DNA from: Isoetes taiwanensis | Lineage: Eukaryota > Streptophyta > Lycopodiopsida > Isoetales > Isoetaceae | Reading direction: 5' to 3' | NCBI GenBank assembly: GCA_021234155.1 | Contig: JAJEKV010000100.1 | Span: forward strand, 286,116 to 350,115 | DNA length: 64,000 nucleotides | Part shown: positions 10,210 through 22,049 of the stretch, piece by piece | How positions within the stretch are numbered: position 1 is the stretch's first letter | Layout of the letters: each line of letters starts with the position of its first letter | Translations under genes and position numbers: made by a program | The notes under the pieces: generated by a model | What the model saw: only the letters and a program-made list of their open reading frames with translations | The model's database searches: none | Told to the model about the DNA's origin: nothing

Positions 10210-11363
10210 TCTTGGAGTTAAAACCCCAAGCAGGAACCATGAATGGTGGATTTTGGGACTTTGCTGGGCAATGTTACTGAGTCCCATAGTATGCCAGACT
10301 TATAGCCGATCATCGTGGATGATTGGATATGGGTCTGACACCCCCTGGGTCGCAGGCAACCTCCTGAAAGGACGTCCTGGGCTCGGTAAGGGGAGGGGGA
10401 TCTCGACCTATGCATTTGGAGGGTTGAAGTCATGTACGGATGTGCATAGCATGATCCTCTAGCCATCCATAGAACCATTGTGCTCTAGGAAGGGACTTGT
10501 CCCTTTTCTGCCTCATCGGACTGGGGAGATACAACTTGGAGTAGTCTCATAGGGTGCAAAGAGGATTCACATAATTTTAACTGTATAATCTAGGTGAATG
10601 ACCCAAAAGGGCTTATTTTGGACTTAAACCATACATATAATTTAATTTAATTTATTGACCAAGCCATTTAGGCCCCCAAGCCATTTATACTCTTACCTAA
10701 CGGGGTTTTTTTGGGTGAGTTTGGTACAATATGTGGTTGAAATGGGATTTTTGGCAGATTTCTAAGGCCAAGGGTTTTTGGCGACCCCTTGCACGCCCAT
10801 GAGGTACCCCCTATATGATAGATGCACCCCCTGGGATAGAGTGATTCCATGAGATTACATCTTCGGAAGACTACAATCATATCATAGCATGTTTTAACCT
10901 ATTTGCAAAGTGTGCACAAGAGTGGCGGATGGAGTGGACTACTCTAGCCATTGTCTTATGCCAGCCAACACCATTGTCATGATTCCATTTATTGTACCCT
11001 AACCGTCAGTCGACCCTTTGGAGTCTGAGCCCAGGGTAGAATCCTCATTTATGATGCATTTTATATGCTATGTTGGTATAATTATATTGTTGTTTGTATC
11101 TGATGATGAATAGGCCACCGTTCTTGGTGGCATATTATTATATGTGTATTGTCTCTAGTGCTAACATGTACGTACGCTTCCGCAATATAGGACATCCCAG
11201 AGAAGGCGGGCGAATGACACCTCCGTATCCTTCACTCGAAAACTAGACCATCACAAGTGGTCCGAGTAAGACAGAGGGCCTTTCCTGGTGATAAAGTTGC
11301 TGGGAAAGGGAATTTCCCATATTTATACAATTGGTGCGTCGTATAAGTTCGGGGAGTGTCATA
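10210..11363 (-). mobile_element. Degenerate Ty3/Gypsy LTR (solo-LTR-like), minus orientation
   Basis: Read on the minus strand from about 11,363, the sequence follows the LTR at 51,835-53,258. It starts TGACACTCCCC..ACTTATACGACG (the reference starts TGTGACGGCCCCGG..CATATACGACG), then has TGTCATTC, GCGGAAGCG, a block like GTAGTCCACTCCATCCGCC (about 10,930), CATCTCCCCAGTCC and GATGAGGCAG (about 10,520), and TCATGCTAT..CACA. An unrelated insertion occupies roughly 10,565-10,880. The far boundary near 10,210 is approximate. No internal retrotransposon genes adjoin it, so a solo LTR is likely. It lies between the locus 1 minus-strand exons and the exon at 11,405-11,703. Confidence 0.7.
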
Positions 11364-11404
11364 GAATTGGAGTAGGATCAAAAGCTAGAGGAGATACTAT
11401 TGAA

Positions 11405-11703
11405 GCAAGATCTTGAACATGGAGAGTAACTGACTTGAAGATTGGGCATACATAGAAGGCGCCTCTAGAGCAATATTAAGCTCATGAACTAGATCAAGAA
11501 CTGGGGATGAGACTGGACCTTAGACCGGGACTGGAATTGGAACGCGAACAGAATCCTGAACTGTGCCATCCAACTTTCTCCTCTTTTGCCCATCATCAAG
11601 TTGTTTGATATTCTTCTTCAATTCGAGATAAAATTGGTAGCAGGATGCTTTGATCTGCTCTATCTTATGCATCATGTCCTCCAATAATCCTCTCTCCTTA
11701 TAT
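11405..11703 (-). pseudogene. Unidentified coding-like exon
   Basis: An open reading on the minus strand with good codon texture: GLLEDMMHKIEQIKASCYQF, then LELKKNIKQLDDGQKRRKL, then VRVPIPVPV, a TAA, and in the same frame LDLVHELNIALEAPSMYAQ. It is helix-rich and charged at first, proline-rich later. No family is recognised. It may be an upstream exon of the locus 1 minus-strand gene, separated by the inserted LTR. One in-frame stop is seen. Confidence 0.35.
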
Positions 11704-12401
11704 GAATCTCCATGATGAAGAGATTATAGTCCCAGTAACTGCTAATTCAGAGCTTACTATTACCTGCAATATCCGGTCAATTAAGAAAAAAGTGATAGAA
11801 TAGAACCGACGAATAAGAAGGTCTGATTTGAATTGTAACCTCTATGAGATGCCATTTAGAATCCCAACAAGATACTACAGAGTGAGGTTCAAAGATGAAA
11901 CAACTACTAACTGTAGGATGCAGCCTTAAACGAAAAAATAATGAAAGAACAAGATTGCATCCAGCCTAAGTATAGAAGGCTCGATCTATCATTTAGTCAA
12001 TCAATCGAATACAACTGATCCATTGGAAGATTTGAACTCCTTGTCACTGTCAGCAATGCTACGATGTTTAGAAAAATGGACCATGAAGCACCCATATATT
12101 AAAAAATCGGCTATAATTAGCAAAAATCGTAAAACATCTATATTCTAATTGAATGATAACTTTGTCGTGCTTCAAATAAGCTCTTTTTAGCATGTTCAAA
12201 TGGGCAAGAAAACCTACGTAAATAAGTAATGAATGATATAAAGGATTGAACCTGAAAAAAAGGTCGTCCAAACTCTATCAAAATTTGATTTTGCAAATTT
12301 AGCAGATAGTGAAACGAGGCCTTGCTTCCATAAGACCTATATGCCACTCCATGGGAGGAAGAAAAAAGGACGGAACTTCGACCTCAGGTTGGCTTTATGT
12401 A

Positions 12402-12513
12402 TTGCAAAAGGGAAGCAAGGGCTCCCTTTCTGCAACAACGGCAGACCCGCAACAGTCGGTCGTGGGGCCCCTGCCGTCGTTGCAGAAAGGGAGCCCCTAC
12501 TTCCCTTCTGCAA
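12402..12513. repeat. GC-rich perfect-core hairpin
   Basis: The arms TTGC.AAAGGGAAG.AAGGG followed by CTCCCTTTCTGCAACAACGG (12,402-12,443) and their complement (12,471-12,513) enclose a 27-base loop. The inner pairing GGGCTCCCTTTCTGCAACRA is nearly perfect. It could be a small foldback element. Open frames on both strands here are side-effects of the symmetry. Confidence 0.7.
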
Positions 12514-12649
12514 CAAAATGGAAAGAGGGAGCCACACAAAAAAACCAAGAACTTACCTCCTGCCACCGGATGCTTGCTATCCAAACTAAGGACGTTATTA
12601 GCCCCGAACGGGAAGAGAAAGCCTTGTCCTATTCCACCTTCCCAGATGC

Positions 12650-13740
12650 CAGTCCAACGCAGTCAGTGGTGGTGCCTACAACATTCGTTCCTTTAGCTAA
12701 CCCCGTTCTTCCTGTCTTGATGCCTGTCATCACCTCTTGATCATCCATCAACCATACATAGTGGTACTAGATTTGGACCCGGGGAATGCACTTATATATA
12801 AGGGGGGTATGGCATCTGCGTTCGGAGGGTAGCAAAAAACCCCCCTTGTATACGCAATTTTAAAAGGCAATTTGACCCCCTGTGTATAGATATTGCTCCA
12901 AATCAGTGCCTAAAAACACCCCTAACCCCTAAGTATACGTACGCAAATGGTCCAAAAAACACCCCTCCGTTGAACTCTCATGGGTTATACGCTGATCAAA
13001 GGTGAATCCCCTGGGGATTTGGAGCGCTCCTGCTTGGGCACGTTCCATTGGACAGTGGGGCTGAGCCCCGCACGGCATAACCATAAAGGGGATCATTGAA
13101 AAAGCGTGAGCTGTTATTGGAACATTATGAAGTTAGTGATTTCCACTAGGAATCTGATGGCTAGGTTGTGCTGGTTCCATACGAATCGGTACGGGAGGGC
13201 GTGTACTCATTATTCCAGCAATGGCACCAAAAATACGATGTGGAGTACCTGTATCTTTGTGGTTCATGGAAAACGGCCATCTTTCCGCAAAATTGCCATG
13301 CATGAAATTGATCCGATTGAGGCATTTTTGTTGACCTTTCTTTCACTATCTAATGGCTTGAAGTGCGATGCAGTTCCCTCATTACTCCAGCAGGCAGATA
13401 ATCTATATATTCACCACCCTTCTCCGGGGATATCGTTGCCGCAGGAAGAAAGAAGAAAGGGTGGGTGCCACATGACATGCATCTATCCTCAAATCCTATT
13501 TGGTGTTCGGTTGTACTGGGGGTCGTGCGTGGGGGCCATGCATGATCTGTAGAGCGACGAACTAGGGACCGATTATGGATATGGGTCGATCTAGAGGCTA
13601 GATGGCGTAGTGTAGGCATGAAGGTTAACACACACACATCTAGTCATTTCATTAACATTAATGAGAGGAAGAAGAAGGATAAGAAGCAAGCCGACGAAGT
13701 ACATACGAGCCGTAGCAACTAACATGCATGAGACAGGAGC
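12650..13740. other. Insertion splitting the SINE-like unit; contents unidentified
   Basis: Comparison with 1,868-2,160 shows a unit continuous there but interrupted here. The inserted sequence has short G- and C-runs around 12,805-12,995 (AAAACCCCCC, ACACCCCTAACCCC, AAACACCCCTCC) and a 148-codon open frame at 13,106-13,552 (+) that matches no family I know and overlaps another open frame on the opposite strand. I do not call a gene. Confidence 0.4.
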
Positions 13741-13985
13741 TTAGCTTAGCTTATGTGTTCTTTGTCCCGCGCTAGCGAAGACGTTGTTTCTTTATTACCT
13801 TGTCTGGATATTAGAGCATAGCCGCACTGGCATCCTGCAGGCAACCAACTGCATGCAATACAGGTCCCCGGGCCAAACTGGCTAGGGAGAGGGGAAAGCA
13901 AGCAATGCCATGTGATCCATGACCTAATCGGTTACATATCTTGGGCGGGAGTGGGGATTCGAGTCCCCCTATCCGTAACCAGCCC
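13740..13985 (+). repeat. SINE-like tRNA-related dispersed repeat, copy 2
   Basis: Matches the reverse complement of 1,895-2,090. It carries an A-box-like TGACCTAATCGG and a good B box GGGATTCGAGTCCCC near 13,950. It is followed directly by an 80-bp tandem duplication and a GAAA microsatellite, as often seen at SINE tails. Short pieces of the same unit lie at 12,570-12,650. Confidence 0.55.
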
Positions 13986-14115
13986 AGAATGAGACGGAAT
14001 GAATGAAATGCGAGAGGAGCCCAGGCTAGGCTCGCAAAAAAAGAAAGAAAGGAAGGAACCAGCCCAGAGTGAGACGGATGAATGGAATGCGAGAGGAGCC
14101 TAGGCTAGGCTCGCA

Positions 14116-14150
<35 letters not shown>
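13980..14150. repeat. Tandem duplication (about 80 bp x2) with GAAA microsatellite
   Basis: Two copies of AACCAGCCCAGARTGAGACG, continuing through GAATGAAATGCGAGAGGAGC and CTAGGCTCGCAAA, each followed by an (AAAG)n run; the second run is longer. Confidence 0.85.
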
Positions 14151-14152
14151 GG

Positions 14153-14225
14153 TGGGCATAACGAGGCTTGAACCTGCGACCATTAAGTTAAGGGCCCAAT
14201 GCTCTACCAAATGAGCCATACACCC
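14153..14225 (-). tRNA. tRNA-Lys(CTT)-like sequence, probably a decayed gene
   Basis: On the minus strand the 73-nt sequence has acceptor arms GGGTGTA/TATGCCC, D stem GCTC/GAGC with GGTAGAGC, an anticodon stem with two G-T pairs, loop CCCTTAA giving anticodon CTT, and a T-loop GTTCAAGC. There are two departures from a normal tRNA: position 33 is C instead of the nearly invariant T, and the T stem has a mismatch. The overall match is to plant tRNA-Lys(CTT). It abuts an AAAG microsatellite, so it could be a tRNA-derived repeat head rather than a working gene. Confidence 0.55.
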
Positions 14226-14568
14226 AAACAAAGGAACCCTTTATCGTTTCATATTATATATCTTTGCATGCTCTTTAGAGGTAAAACCGCGAGCGACTGG
14301 TTAAGTAGAAAAAGAGCCACCACTGCATTGTTGGGTGGGACACGCAAGAGCGAGCATGGGAGCACCCATCCTAAACAGGAAAATTCACCTGTCTCGACTA
14401 TGCCTTTCGCCCTGATCTCAGGCCCTTGACGTAAATGTCAAGGGAGATGGAAGGACCTTTTTAGTGCACCAAAATTACATCTAGCTAGTTGATAGCGGGG
14501 AAACATTTTTCACGTTCTTTTTTCTTTTCTATCCACCTATTTTAATGATCCGATCTTATCAGAGCATA
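14226..14568. other. No recognised feature
   Basis: No coding exon or repeat identified. A short open frame overlapping the tRNA-like sequence has no family resemblance. Confidence 0.4.
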
Positions 14569-15545
14569 TTTTCCTCCTATCCCACCTTTTTCATTAATCT
14601 GCAACACCCAATCCCATTTGTTTTGTCCTTGCTTCTAGTAATCCGTAATTCCGTCCCCCCATTTCCTGTTTCTGTCTCCGATTAACACATTCAATCACAA
14701 TCTAAGAATTCGTCTCTGGATTTAACGATTTTGCAGCTAAACAGACCCAAAACCCTCTGTTTCTGAAGGGTTAACGATTTTATCGAAATCGGAATTCAAA
14801 AGCTTGGATCACTCAAAAATCTCGGATTAACGAACCAAGTCCGCCTTAATTCGTCCCAAATCGAAACTTCAAATCTCCGCCGCTGCAGCAGCATTTCAAA
14901 GCTCTGCCGCTGCAGCAGCGTATAGAATTAAGAACTCAACGATTAGATAACGAGGAGAGAATTTTATCAGTAAATCAAAGGGTTTAATGATCTTATACCA
15001 AGGAAGGGGGTTTAAGGATTTTGCTTTATATGCGCTAATCCGGTAAAGGTAAGCGCCTGTCAGAGGAGGCAGATGAGCCTGCCTGAGATGCGATCTGGAC
15101 TGCCATAGCCAAAGCTTAAGGCTGGCATTATTTTTTTTATTGGCGAGCGAGTGAATGTGCATGACAGGCAGTTATGCAATGAACTAATGGAATATGCAGT
15201 ATATGTCGAAAAAATGCACAATTTGATGTGCAAGCCATGAAAGTTATTTGGGCAGGCAGTGAACGCGAGCTTCAAATTTCACAGAAAATGGCAGCTCTTG
15301 TTGCAAGTGATCCGGTGATTTTCTTACCTAAACAGCAAGAGTAACGAGTTTAATTTCCTGGATACTAATCTTTGCACCATGATCCTGATAAGCAATTCAG
15401 CATTTGGTTTATTTGCTCTACTTAATTTTATGAACACTGATTTAGGTATTTAAGAAGGATGATCGGCCCAGGAAAGATCGTGTGGAATTGTATAAAGACT
15501 CCTTGAAAAAAGCTGCACATGGTTGGACATGCCTGAACAAAACCA

Positions 15546-18500
15546 ATCCATACCTAGTCTCTAACTGATTGTCATATACGTTTCTGTGAAATCTGCTAAT
15601 TCTCCAATAATGCTTCTATAGGGGAGGGTGACCCTCCTCCGTCGGATTACCATTCTTGGACTCTTTAACACCCATTATCCGCCAATATCTTTCCTCCTTT
15701 TCGTCCACTAGTGGACCTTCATTCGACCACCAGTTTCCCTTCGTCCGACGCTTGCGAGAAGCTCTAGATGCGGCATCGATCAAAGCAGGCGCCTTCATCG
15801 AGGGATGCTCAGCTTAGTCATCCAAAACAAGTACTGTGACCTTCATCCTTTGCCTTTTCCTTAGCAATTTGAGCTGCTTCAGCTTGAGAAAACAAATAAT
15901 TTAGGCTTTTCTCTGTGTTTTCAATTCTGCAGTCATGAAAGCTTGAGCTAGGGTTTATCATTTACACCATTTTTCTAACTTGGCACTGATCTGTTGGTAG
16001 CTCGGACACTACCACAGCATCAGGTTCTGTCAATAGAAAGAAAAAGCGCATCAAAAATCATCATTTTTATTTATACTCTTTGAAATAATGGGATTTAGAT
16101 GTATGATTTGAAATATGAATTGATTCACCCCATGCATTGTGTTATGGGATTTATCTGTTGTTTGTTAAAGGCAGCTAGAGTTTTCTGAATAGAAGCTAAT
16201 GGACCAAATACCAAAACCACTGAGGCCCAATGTGATTATTTATGATGTCCCTCATTTATCCAATTGCTCATTCAACATCCTGCTTGGTTAAGGCTCAAAA
16301 ATACCCTATTTGTTATGATTGATGAGCAACTTGGAAGTGCAAGTTTGTTAGTTGTCCCCTTGATCTGCAGTAAATTAGAAAATTGAGCCATGGCATTTAA
16401 GTTGTCATTCTTTTCATCTCAGATGCCTGCATACTTTTGGGTGCCCCTTTCTTCAAGCAGTACATACATTCACATATAGAAAAGAAAATCTTTGTAGGTG
16501 GCTTGCCCAACTAAATTGCTGAAGGAATTTTGTTGACTTTGAGATCAAGCAGATATCAGTGCACCATATGGGGATGCATCTTAATGCAGTGAGGACGAAG
16601 ACATGGCATTGGAGCAAACTGTACATATAAGTAGAGATGCTAGTGTTTTTGATAGGAAACACTAAGAAACAAGTCAAACAACGACCACGCATATGCCATA
16701 TTAATGGAGCCAGTGGATAGAGAACCCGAAGTTGCACAATTGCAGTTTCAACTGGTGAATACATTTCCCTGATGTGCTTCTAAGGCTTGGTCAGTTGCTG
16801 GACATTGCAAGTTTGTAAATCTGATGGATGTGATATCCTTTGTATCAGCATATGACAAGTGGAGATAGCAATGAGGAGGATATGGAATTGGAGATGATTG
16901 GCACAATACGTTTTGGGTATCAGGCACAGGGAAACTAGTCTGATGCAATTAAAAACCAGAAATAGCACAAGTGCAAAATCGATCGGTAGATTCATTGTCC
17001 TAATTTAGTTGGTAGTGTTAAAACTGTAAATGGTTTCTAACATAATCTGATTGCATCTTAGTGGCCAAACACAAGTACAATGAGGATAGTGCAATGAGGA
17101 TATTGAGCAAATTTGATACACGAATAACTCGTTAAATGCCTGTGTTTTGTCCTTCAAGGACAAAGAAACATGTAGAACACAGACTACGCCTGTACCAACA
17201 TCATAAACTTTGCTAGGTAGAGAAGCAAAAATAATGCAGGTGAATTTTGAGTTGATGAATATGGTGATGGGCGAAGTTATGTCCAATTCTCTTCTAGTTA
17301 TAAAATGGCAGAAATTGTGATGCTAACCCATTGAGTGATGGTCTGCAGTGTCCAGGGAATACGGAATTAGATTCTTCTCCTTTGAGCCCTGAGGGCAAAA
17401 AAACAAGACGAACATAGACCCTGCATGGGGAGAGCTTAGCAGACATGCTAGACAGGGAAGCAGAAGTACCACAGGTGCAGTTTCGGTTGATTATTTAAAT
17501 AATACAGATATTATTAGTTAATCCAGCACAAATTTATAATCGTGTCTGTCGTATCTGCAGATTTCCTTCATCCAGAGAACATGGTAAAATTCTTCTCTCA
17601 TACTAGACAGACTTCATATTTGTCTTGTACTGCATTGAATGCAATCAACTTGTTAGAAAAAAATTTAGTGGTCAATTTCTAAATTAGGCTCTCTGCGTTG
17701 TGGCAATGGTGGGACAAGAAGTCATTATGTGACACCTTGCAGAAGCTGGCTGGCCTGTTTAAGATAGATAGGGTTTTGAAAATTCTACTGATTACAGTGT
17801 TGGAGACCCTAAAGCTTACACGGGAAATTCTGGCAGCATGAGAGCATGTATATAGTTAGAATGAAATTGGAGGGCCTGAACGCAGACAAGTTTACATTTT
17901 CAAACATTCCAAAGGCAGTAAATCACTGAACAGGGTAGAAGACAGTATATCACTAAACATGTTGAAGAGAACATTTATCGTCATAAAGTTTGCTTCTTTG
18001 GTTCACAAAGTTTGCTTCAGAGGTTGTTGTGTTTCTAAACTTGACACATTTGAAATTTTGATGTTTCACTTATTACGTTTACGTTCAGCCCAGTTCATGC
18101 AAGCACTAAAATTATTTCTTGATGTATATTGATTTCTGTATCTATTTAAGAATCCACTGTAAAAATATTGAAATACATTGTTCCTCATTTGTTGTTTGAG
18201 AAGTAAAAGAGTCGCATCTTCGTGCCAATACTTTTGTAGATTATTTCTCATATTCATAAACATTTTAGTCATGTTTTGGTTTTGGAACAAGATGTGTTGT
18301 CTGGATGGTTTAACAGATTGTTGTTAGACCATGAAGGTTGAACTCCATACAGTTATGGTGGCGATTTAGGGGCATGCCAGGCCTCTAGAATGATGACATA
18401 AATTTATAAAAAAAATTGATGTATTATTATGGTTACCTCGCAAGTAAGCAGTTGGCTATTAAAGGTCCCATGTGGTCCATTGAAGGTCCTAAGTGGTCCA

Positions 18501-18870
18501 TTGAAGGGCATTTAATGGTCCATTGAAGGGCACATGTGATCTATTAGGTTTAAATTAGCCCTCTGATTTAAAACCTTCGTAGCGAACTCCAAATTTCTCA
18601 AAAACTCTGATATGTGGGATCGATTGAAAGCTAAAGACCCAATCTTCATTAAGGTATGTTACAGGGAGGAATTAACAGAAAATTAGGCTATCATAATAAC
18701 ATTTGTTTACTTAAATGGGCGCTTTATGGGCACCCTCCCCTAAGTAAAATGATGCCATTTAACTCTTATGTTCTTGCAGACTTATAGGCAAGAATAATTC
18801 TTTAGGCCTAATACTCTCGGGAAGATGTGAGCATCTTGTGAGTCTGATCATGTTTTTGCATCACATGCAG
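15546..18870. other. Long intron-like stretch, no gene recognised
   Basis: Includes weakly similar repeated segments ending near 16,755, 16,980, 17,270 and 17,495, each with a motif like GCA.R.GCAGTTT..GTTGATGAAT (spacing about 225-290 bp). It also has a small tandem repeat at 18,455-18,545 of the GGTCCATTGAAGGGC type, about 22 bp, four copies. Open frames here show no family features. Confidence 0.4.
18455..18545. repeat. Short tandem repeat, unit about 22 bp
   Basis: About four copies of AAGTGGTCCATTGAAGGKC with small length differences. Confidence 0.8.
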
Positions 18871-20191
18871 AGGAAGAGGCTATTAAATTCAGGGCATTTG
18901 TGGACGAGGCAAACTACATGGACCTTCACTGGGTAACTTATAGAATTTGAGAAGTGCATGATCCACATCCTAAGTGGAAAGAGTCAACATCTGTATCTTC
19001 TAGACATCTTTATTTTATTGCAAACTTTTTTTGCAGGTATACTCCTTTGTTGAAAAACAAATAATAATGATATGCATCTTTATTTCTAGCAATTAGAAGC
19101 AAGATAAGGACCTTAAAGTCAGTCCATTTCTTTGTGAGAGAATTACGTACCCATATTTGTCCCAGATTTAAAGTCATGAGAAATTACTCATGAGTATTGT
19201 CTTGTTAATCTAGGTTTCTGATATTTTTCTAGTTGGCTATATAGGGAATGTTCATTCCTGCAATGAAGGGACAAGCAACGGAGGAGCAGCAAAAGTATTG
19301 GCTGCATCGCGCATACAAGCTTTCTATTATTGGTTGTTATGCTCAGACAGAACTTGGTCATGGGTCCAATGTTCAGGGCCTCGAGACTACTGCTACTTTT
19401 GATGTTGCAACTGACGAGTTCATAATCAACAGTCCAACATTGACTTCATCAAAGGTAAGTGTGTTTTGTCAAAATCAATGCTTGATCTATGCCAATCTAT
19501 TCCTGAAGATTGATTAATATAAAAATAGTAGTAGTAGCAAATAACCAGGGTTTATCCAATGGCAGTGGTGGCCTGGAGGTCTGGGAAAGGCATCAACTCA
19601 TGCCCTGGTCTATGCACGCCTCATAATAGATAACAAGGATTATGGCGTGCATGGTAATCTCGAGTCCCTGGAATACATCACATCCTTTTTTATGACTGCA
19701 TGTTGCGAATGGTTTTCTATACCATGCTTGTTAATTGTCTATATATAAACCGTTATATTCAATCTTTCCATTATTTAGGAAGCGTGAATTGTTCTTCAGC
19801 CATTTAGCATTTGCCACAGGTTAATGAGTTGTTTGAAAAATCATTGGAAGTCTATTTAGGCCATTATAGAAGATGGGTAACTATTTTAGCAAATCATGAT
19901 TGTGGGTAAGGTTTATTCTTTAAATTACTGAAAAGAGCTTATGGGTGTGTTTCTGCCGCAGCGTATGTAGTTCCAATCAGGAGTCTTGAAGACCATAAGC
20001 CTCTCCCTGGCATCACTGTTGGGGATATCGGTGTTAAGTTTGGAAATGCTGGTTATAATACAATGGACAATGGATTGTTGCGGTTCAATCATATTCGTAT
20101 ACCACGAGATTACATGCTTATGCGGTATGTCAAGGCAATGTGATGTTAAAGTGATCTAACAACACATTTCTGTATGGGCACATTTTCACAA

Positions 20192-20252
20192 TTAGAAAGT
20201 GTAAACAGGCTGGCTAAACCTACATCAGAAAGCCGCCTGTTTACACTTTCTA
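20192..20252. repeat. Small hairpin just inside the right TIR
   Basis: TTAGAAAGTGTAAACAGGC at 20,192-20,210 is the complement of GCCTGTTTACACTTTCTAA at 20,234-20,252, with a short loop. It lies between the last acyl-CoA oxidase exon and the right terminal repeat. Confidence 0.85.
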
Positions 20253-22049
20253 ATGCCAGCCTGTTAATGATTTTTGAATGATCCAAGCTTTTGAATTTCG
20301 ATTTCGATAAAATCGTTAATCCTTCAGAAAAAGAGGGTTTTGGGTCTGTTGATTGAATGTGTTAATCGGAGACAGAAACTGGAAATGGGGGACGGAATTA
20401 CGGATTACTAGAAGCAAGGACAAAACAAATTGGATTGGGTGTTGCAGATTAATGAATCAGGAGGAGAAAAAAACTAAGGTGGTGCGGAAAGAGGATTGCC
20501 CTCGTGGCCGGAGGTTCGTTATATTTTTACAATCAATCAAAATTGCTAGGGTATGGTTGCCCGCCACCGCGGACCTACCGTACCCTGTGGTACCAAACGC
20601 CACCTCTGCGCCACCCCACAGTCCCCTCTAACGCCAAGACTGTGTCGCGCGACTTGGGCCGAGAGGCCATGGATCCCGAAATATACAAATACATCGCGGG
20701 CAAGACATGGGAACCCCCCTAACATGCCCATTCCGGCATGATTCATATGCCGGGCTGGAATTCGCCAAGAAATTCCGCCCTACAATGCATGCAGATGAGA
20801 TGGGCAATCAAGCAGGATTATGGCGAAACAAGAAATTCGCCATCGATCCGGGAGCTCCCGCTTTGTTACCCAAACGGATCCCCATCGTCGCCAAGAGGAC
20901 ACCAATGGTGTCCACTAGAGCTCGACCGGGATCGATGCTACAGCCGCCAGGCGCCAGCAGAGGGCGTAACGTCCAAAGAAGCGAAGCCTGCGCTAGAACA
21001 AAGAAGAAGCCTCCTCGGACTAGCGGATCCGGTGCTACAATGACGCAGGGAAGCCAACAAGAAGAGGCCAATGGACGGAGGAGCGATCCTAGACGCCTTG
21101 ATGAGGTGAGTGAACATGGTATTTCAATTAGAGAAGCTTCTAGACGATCCGGTATCCCGTAATCATCCATCGAGACCGGGTTGTATGGCCGAATTTTCCA
21201 CAAGACATAGACATCCACGATCTTAACACCATCCCAAGAAAAGGAACTTGTGGATTGGGCCATAGAGAGGGCGAAATGTGGGGATGGGCGGACCTTGTCC
21301 TCGGTCAAGGAGTGTGCCGCAGAATGGCGAAGGAGAACAATCCAAATTTCCTCAAGGGGTTCCGTGGGAAAGTGGTGGAAATTATTCAAGCAGCGCCATC
21401 CTTAGATCTCTCTTAGGAGTGCAGAGACTCTAGATGTCTCACGTGCCCGGGATATGAACCAAGAAAACTTGGATAGGTTCTACTCAGGCCTTAAAGAAAT
21501 ATATGATGAGTATAACTTCCCTCCTTCAAGGATCTGGAATGCAGATGAGACCGGGATCCAAGCTGGGAAAGTAAAGGGGCTAAAGATAATTGCAAGGAAA
21601 GGTGAGAATAGGGTTAGTGAGGTGGTGATGAATACCAGAGAATGGGTTACAATCTTAGTGTGTGTAAATGCAGAAGGGTTTAGAATAAACAAGGTTGCAT
21701 ATTAAACGAGAGCAAATCATCGAAACGGGAGCAAAAGGAATATTCCTCAAAGATTCCCTTTTTTTCCAAAAAAAGAGCTAAAATGAGGTAAAAAAATTAT
21801 TTTAGTCATAAAATTGCATTTTGACCCCCCCCAAAATCACTCATTTTTTTGTGCAAAGAGAAAATTGACTATGTAAAGTGACACTTTTCCTAACAGTTAG
21901 AATTTACCTGAAGTGTGTTTTTAGAGAAAACCACTAATTTAAGTGTATGTCCTACACAACATTTTGTTAGCTTGGATTGTATTCCAGAAAAGGTACTTTA
22001 AAGTTACAACGAGTCATTTTTTAATGATATAATATTTCAAAATATCAAA

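Larger units (their letters stand above)
15203..20123 (+). pseudogene. Truncated acyl-CoA oxidase (ACX1-like), 5' half captured
   Basis: Exons resembling the N-terminal half of plant peroxisomal acyl-CoA oxidase, the FAD enzyme of the first beta-oxidation step. About 15,203-15,315: AQFDVQAMKVIWAGSEREL then ISQKMAALVASDPV. About 15,447-15,545: LKKAAHGW. 18,872-18,930: EEEAIKFRAFVDEANYMDLH. About 19,247-19,455: [20 protein letters not shown] then TDEFIINSP, donor GTAAGT. 19,566-19,655: WWPGGLGKASTHALVYARLI. 19,963-20,123: VPIRSLEDHKPLPGITVGDI, NTMDNGLLRFNHIRIPRDY and MLMR, donor GTATGT. Intron positions and phases look real, so it was captured as genomic DNA. It stops shortly before the right TIR, lacking more than half of the usual roughly 660 residues. 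A 3.3-kb intron (15.55-18.87 kb) holds only repeats. Confidence 0.85.
14569..20473. mobile_element. Long-TIR DNA element (MULE-like) carrying acyl-CoA oxidase exons
   Basis: The left arm, about 14,569-14,820, reappears inverted at about 20,268-20,473. Shared words include CATTAATCTGCAACACCCAA, TTGTTTTGTCCTTGCTTCTA, TCTGTCTCCGATTAACACAT, CAGACCCAAAACCCTC and GATTTTATCGAAATCG. The right arm lacks about 42 bases present in the left. Arms of about 200-250 bp at the ends of a 5.9-kb segment carrying a partial host gene are typical of Pack-MULEs. I could not identify a 9-bp target duplication, and no transposase was found between the arms. Confidence 0.75.

Noticed and set aside
13106-13552. 148-codon plus-strand frame
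   Set aside because: No recognised motif, no splice context, overlaps an opposite-strand frame and lies in an insertion within repeats.
20707-21389. Long open frames on both strands over 150-190 codons
   Set aside because: GC-rich region of the pogo N-terminal part; only the HTH-containing frame around 21,040-21,160 resembles a protein. The 193-codon minus frame has no family signature.
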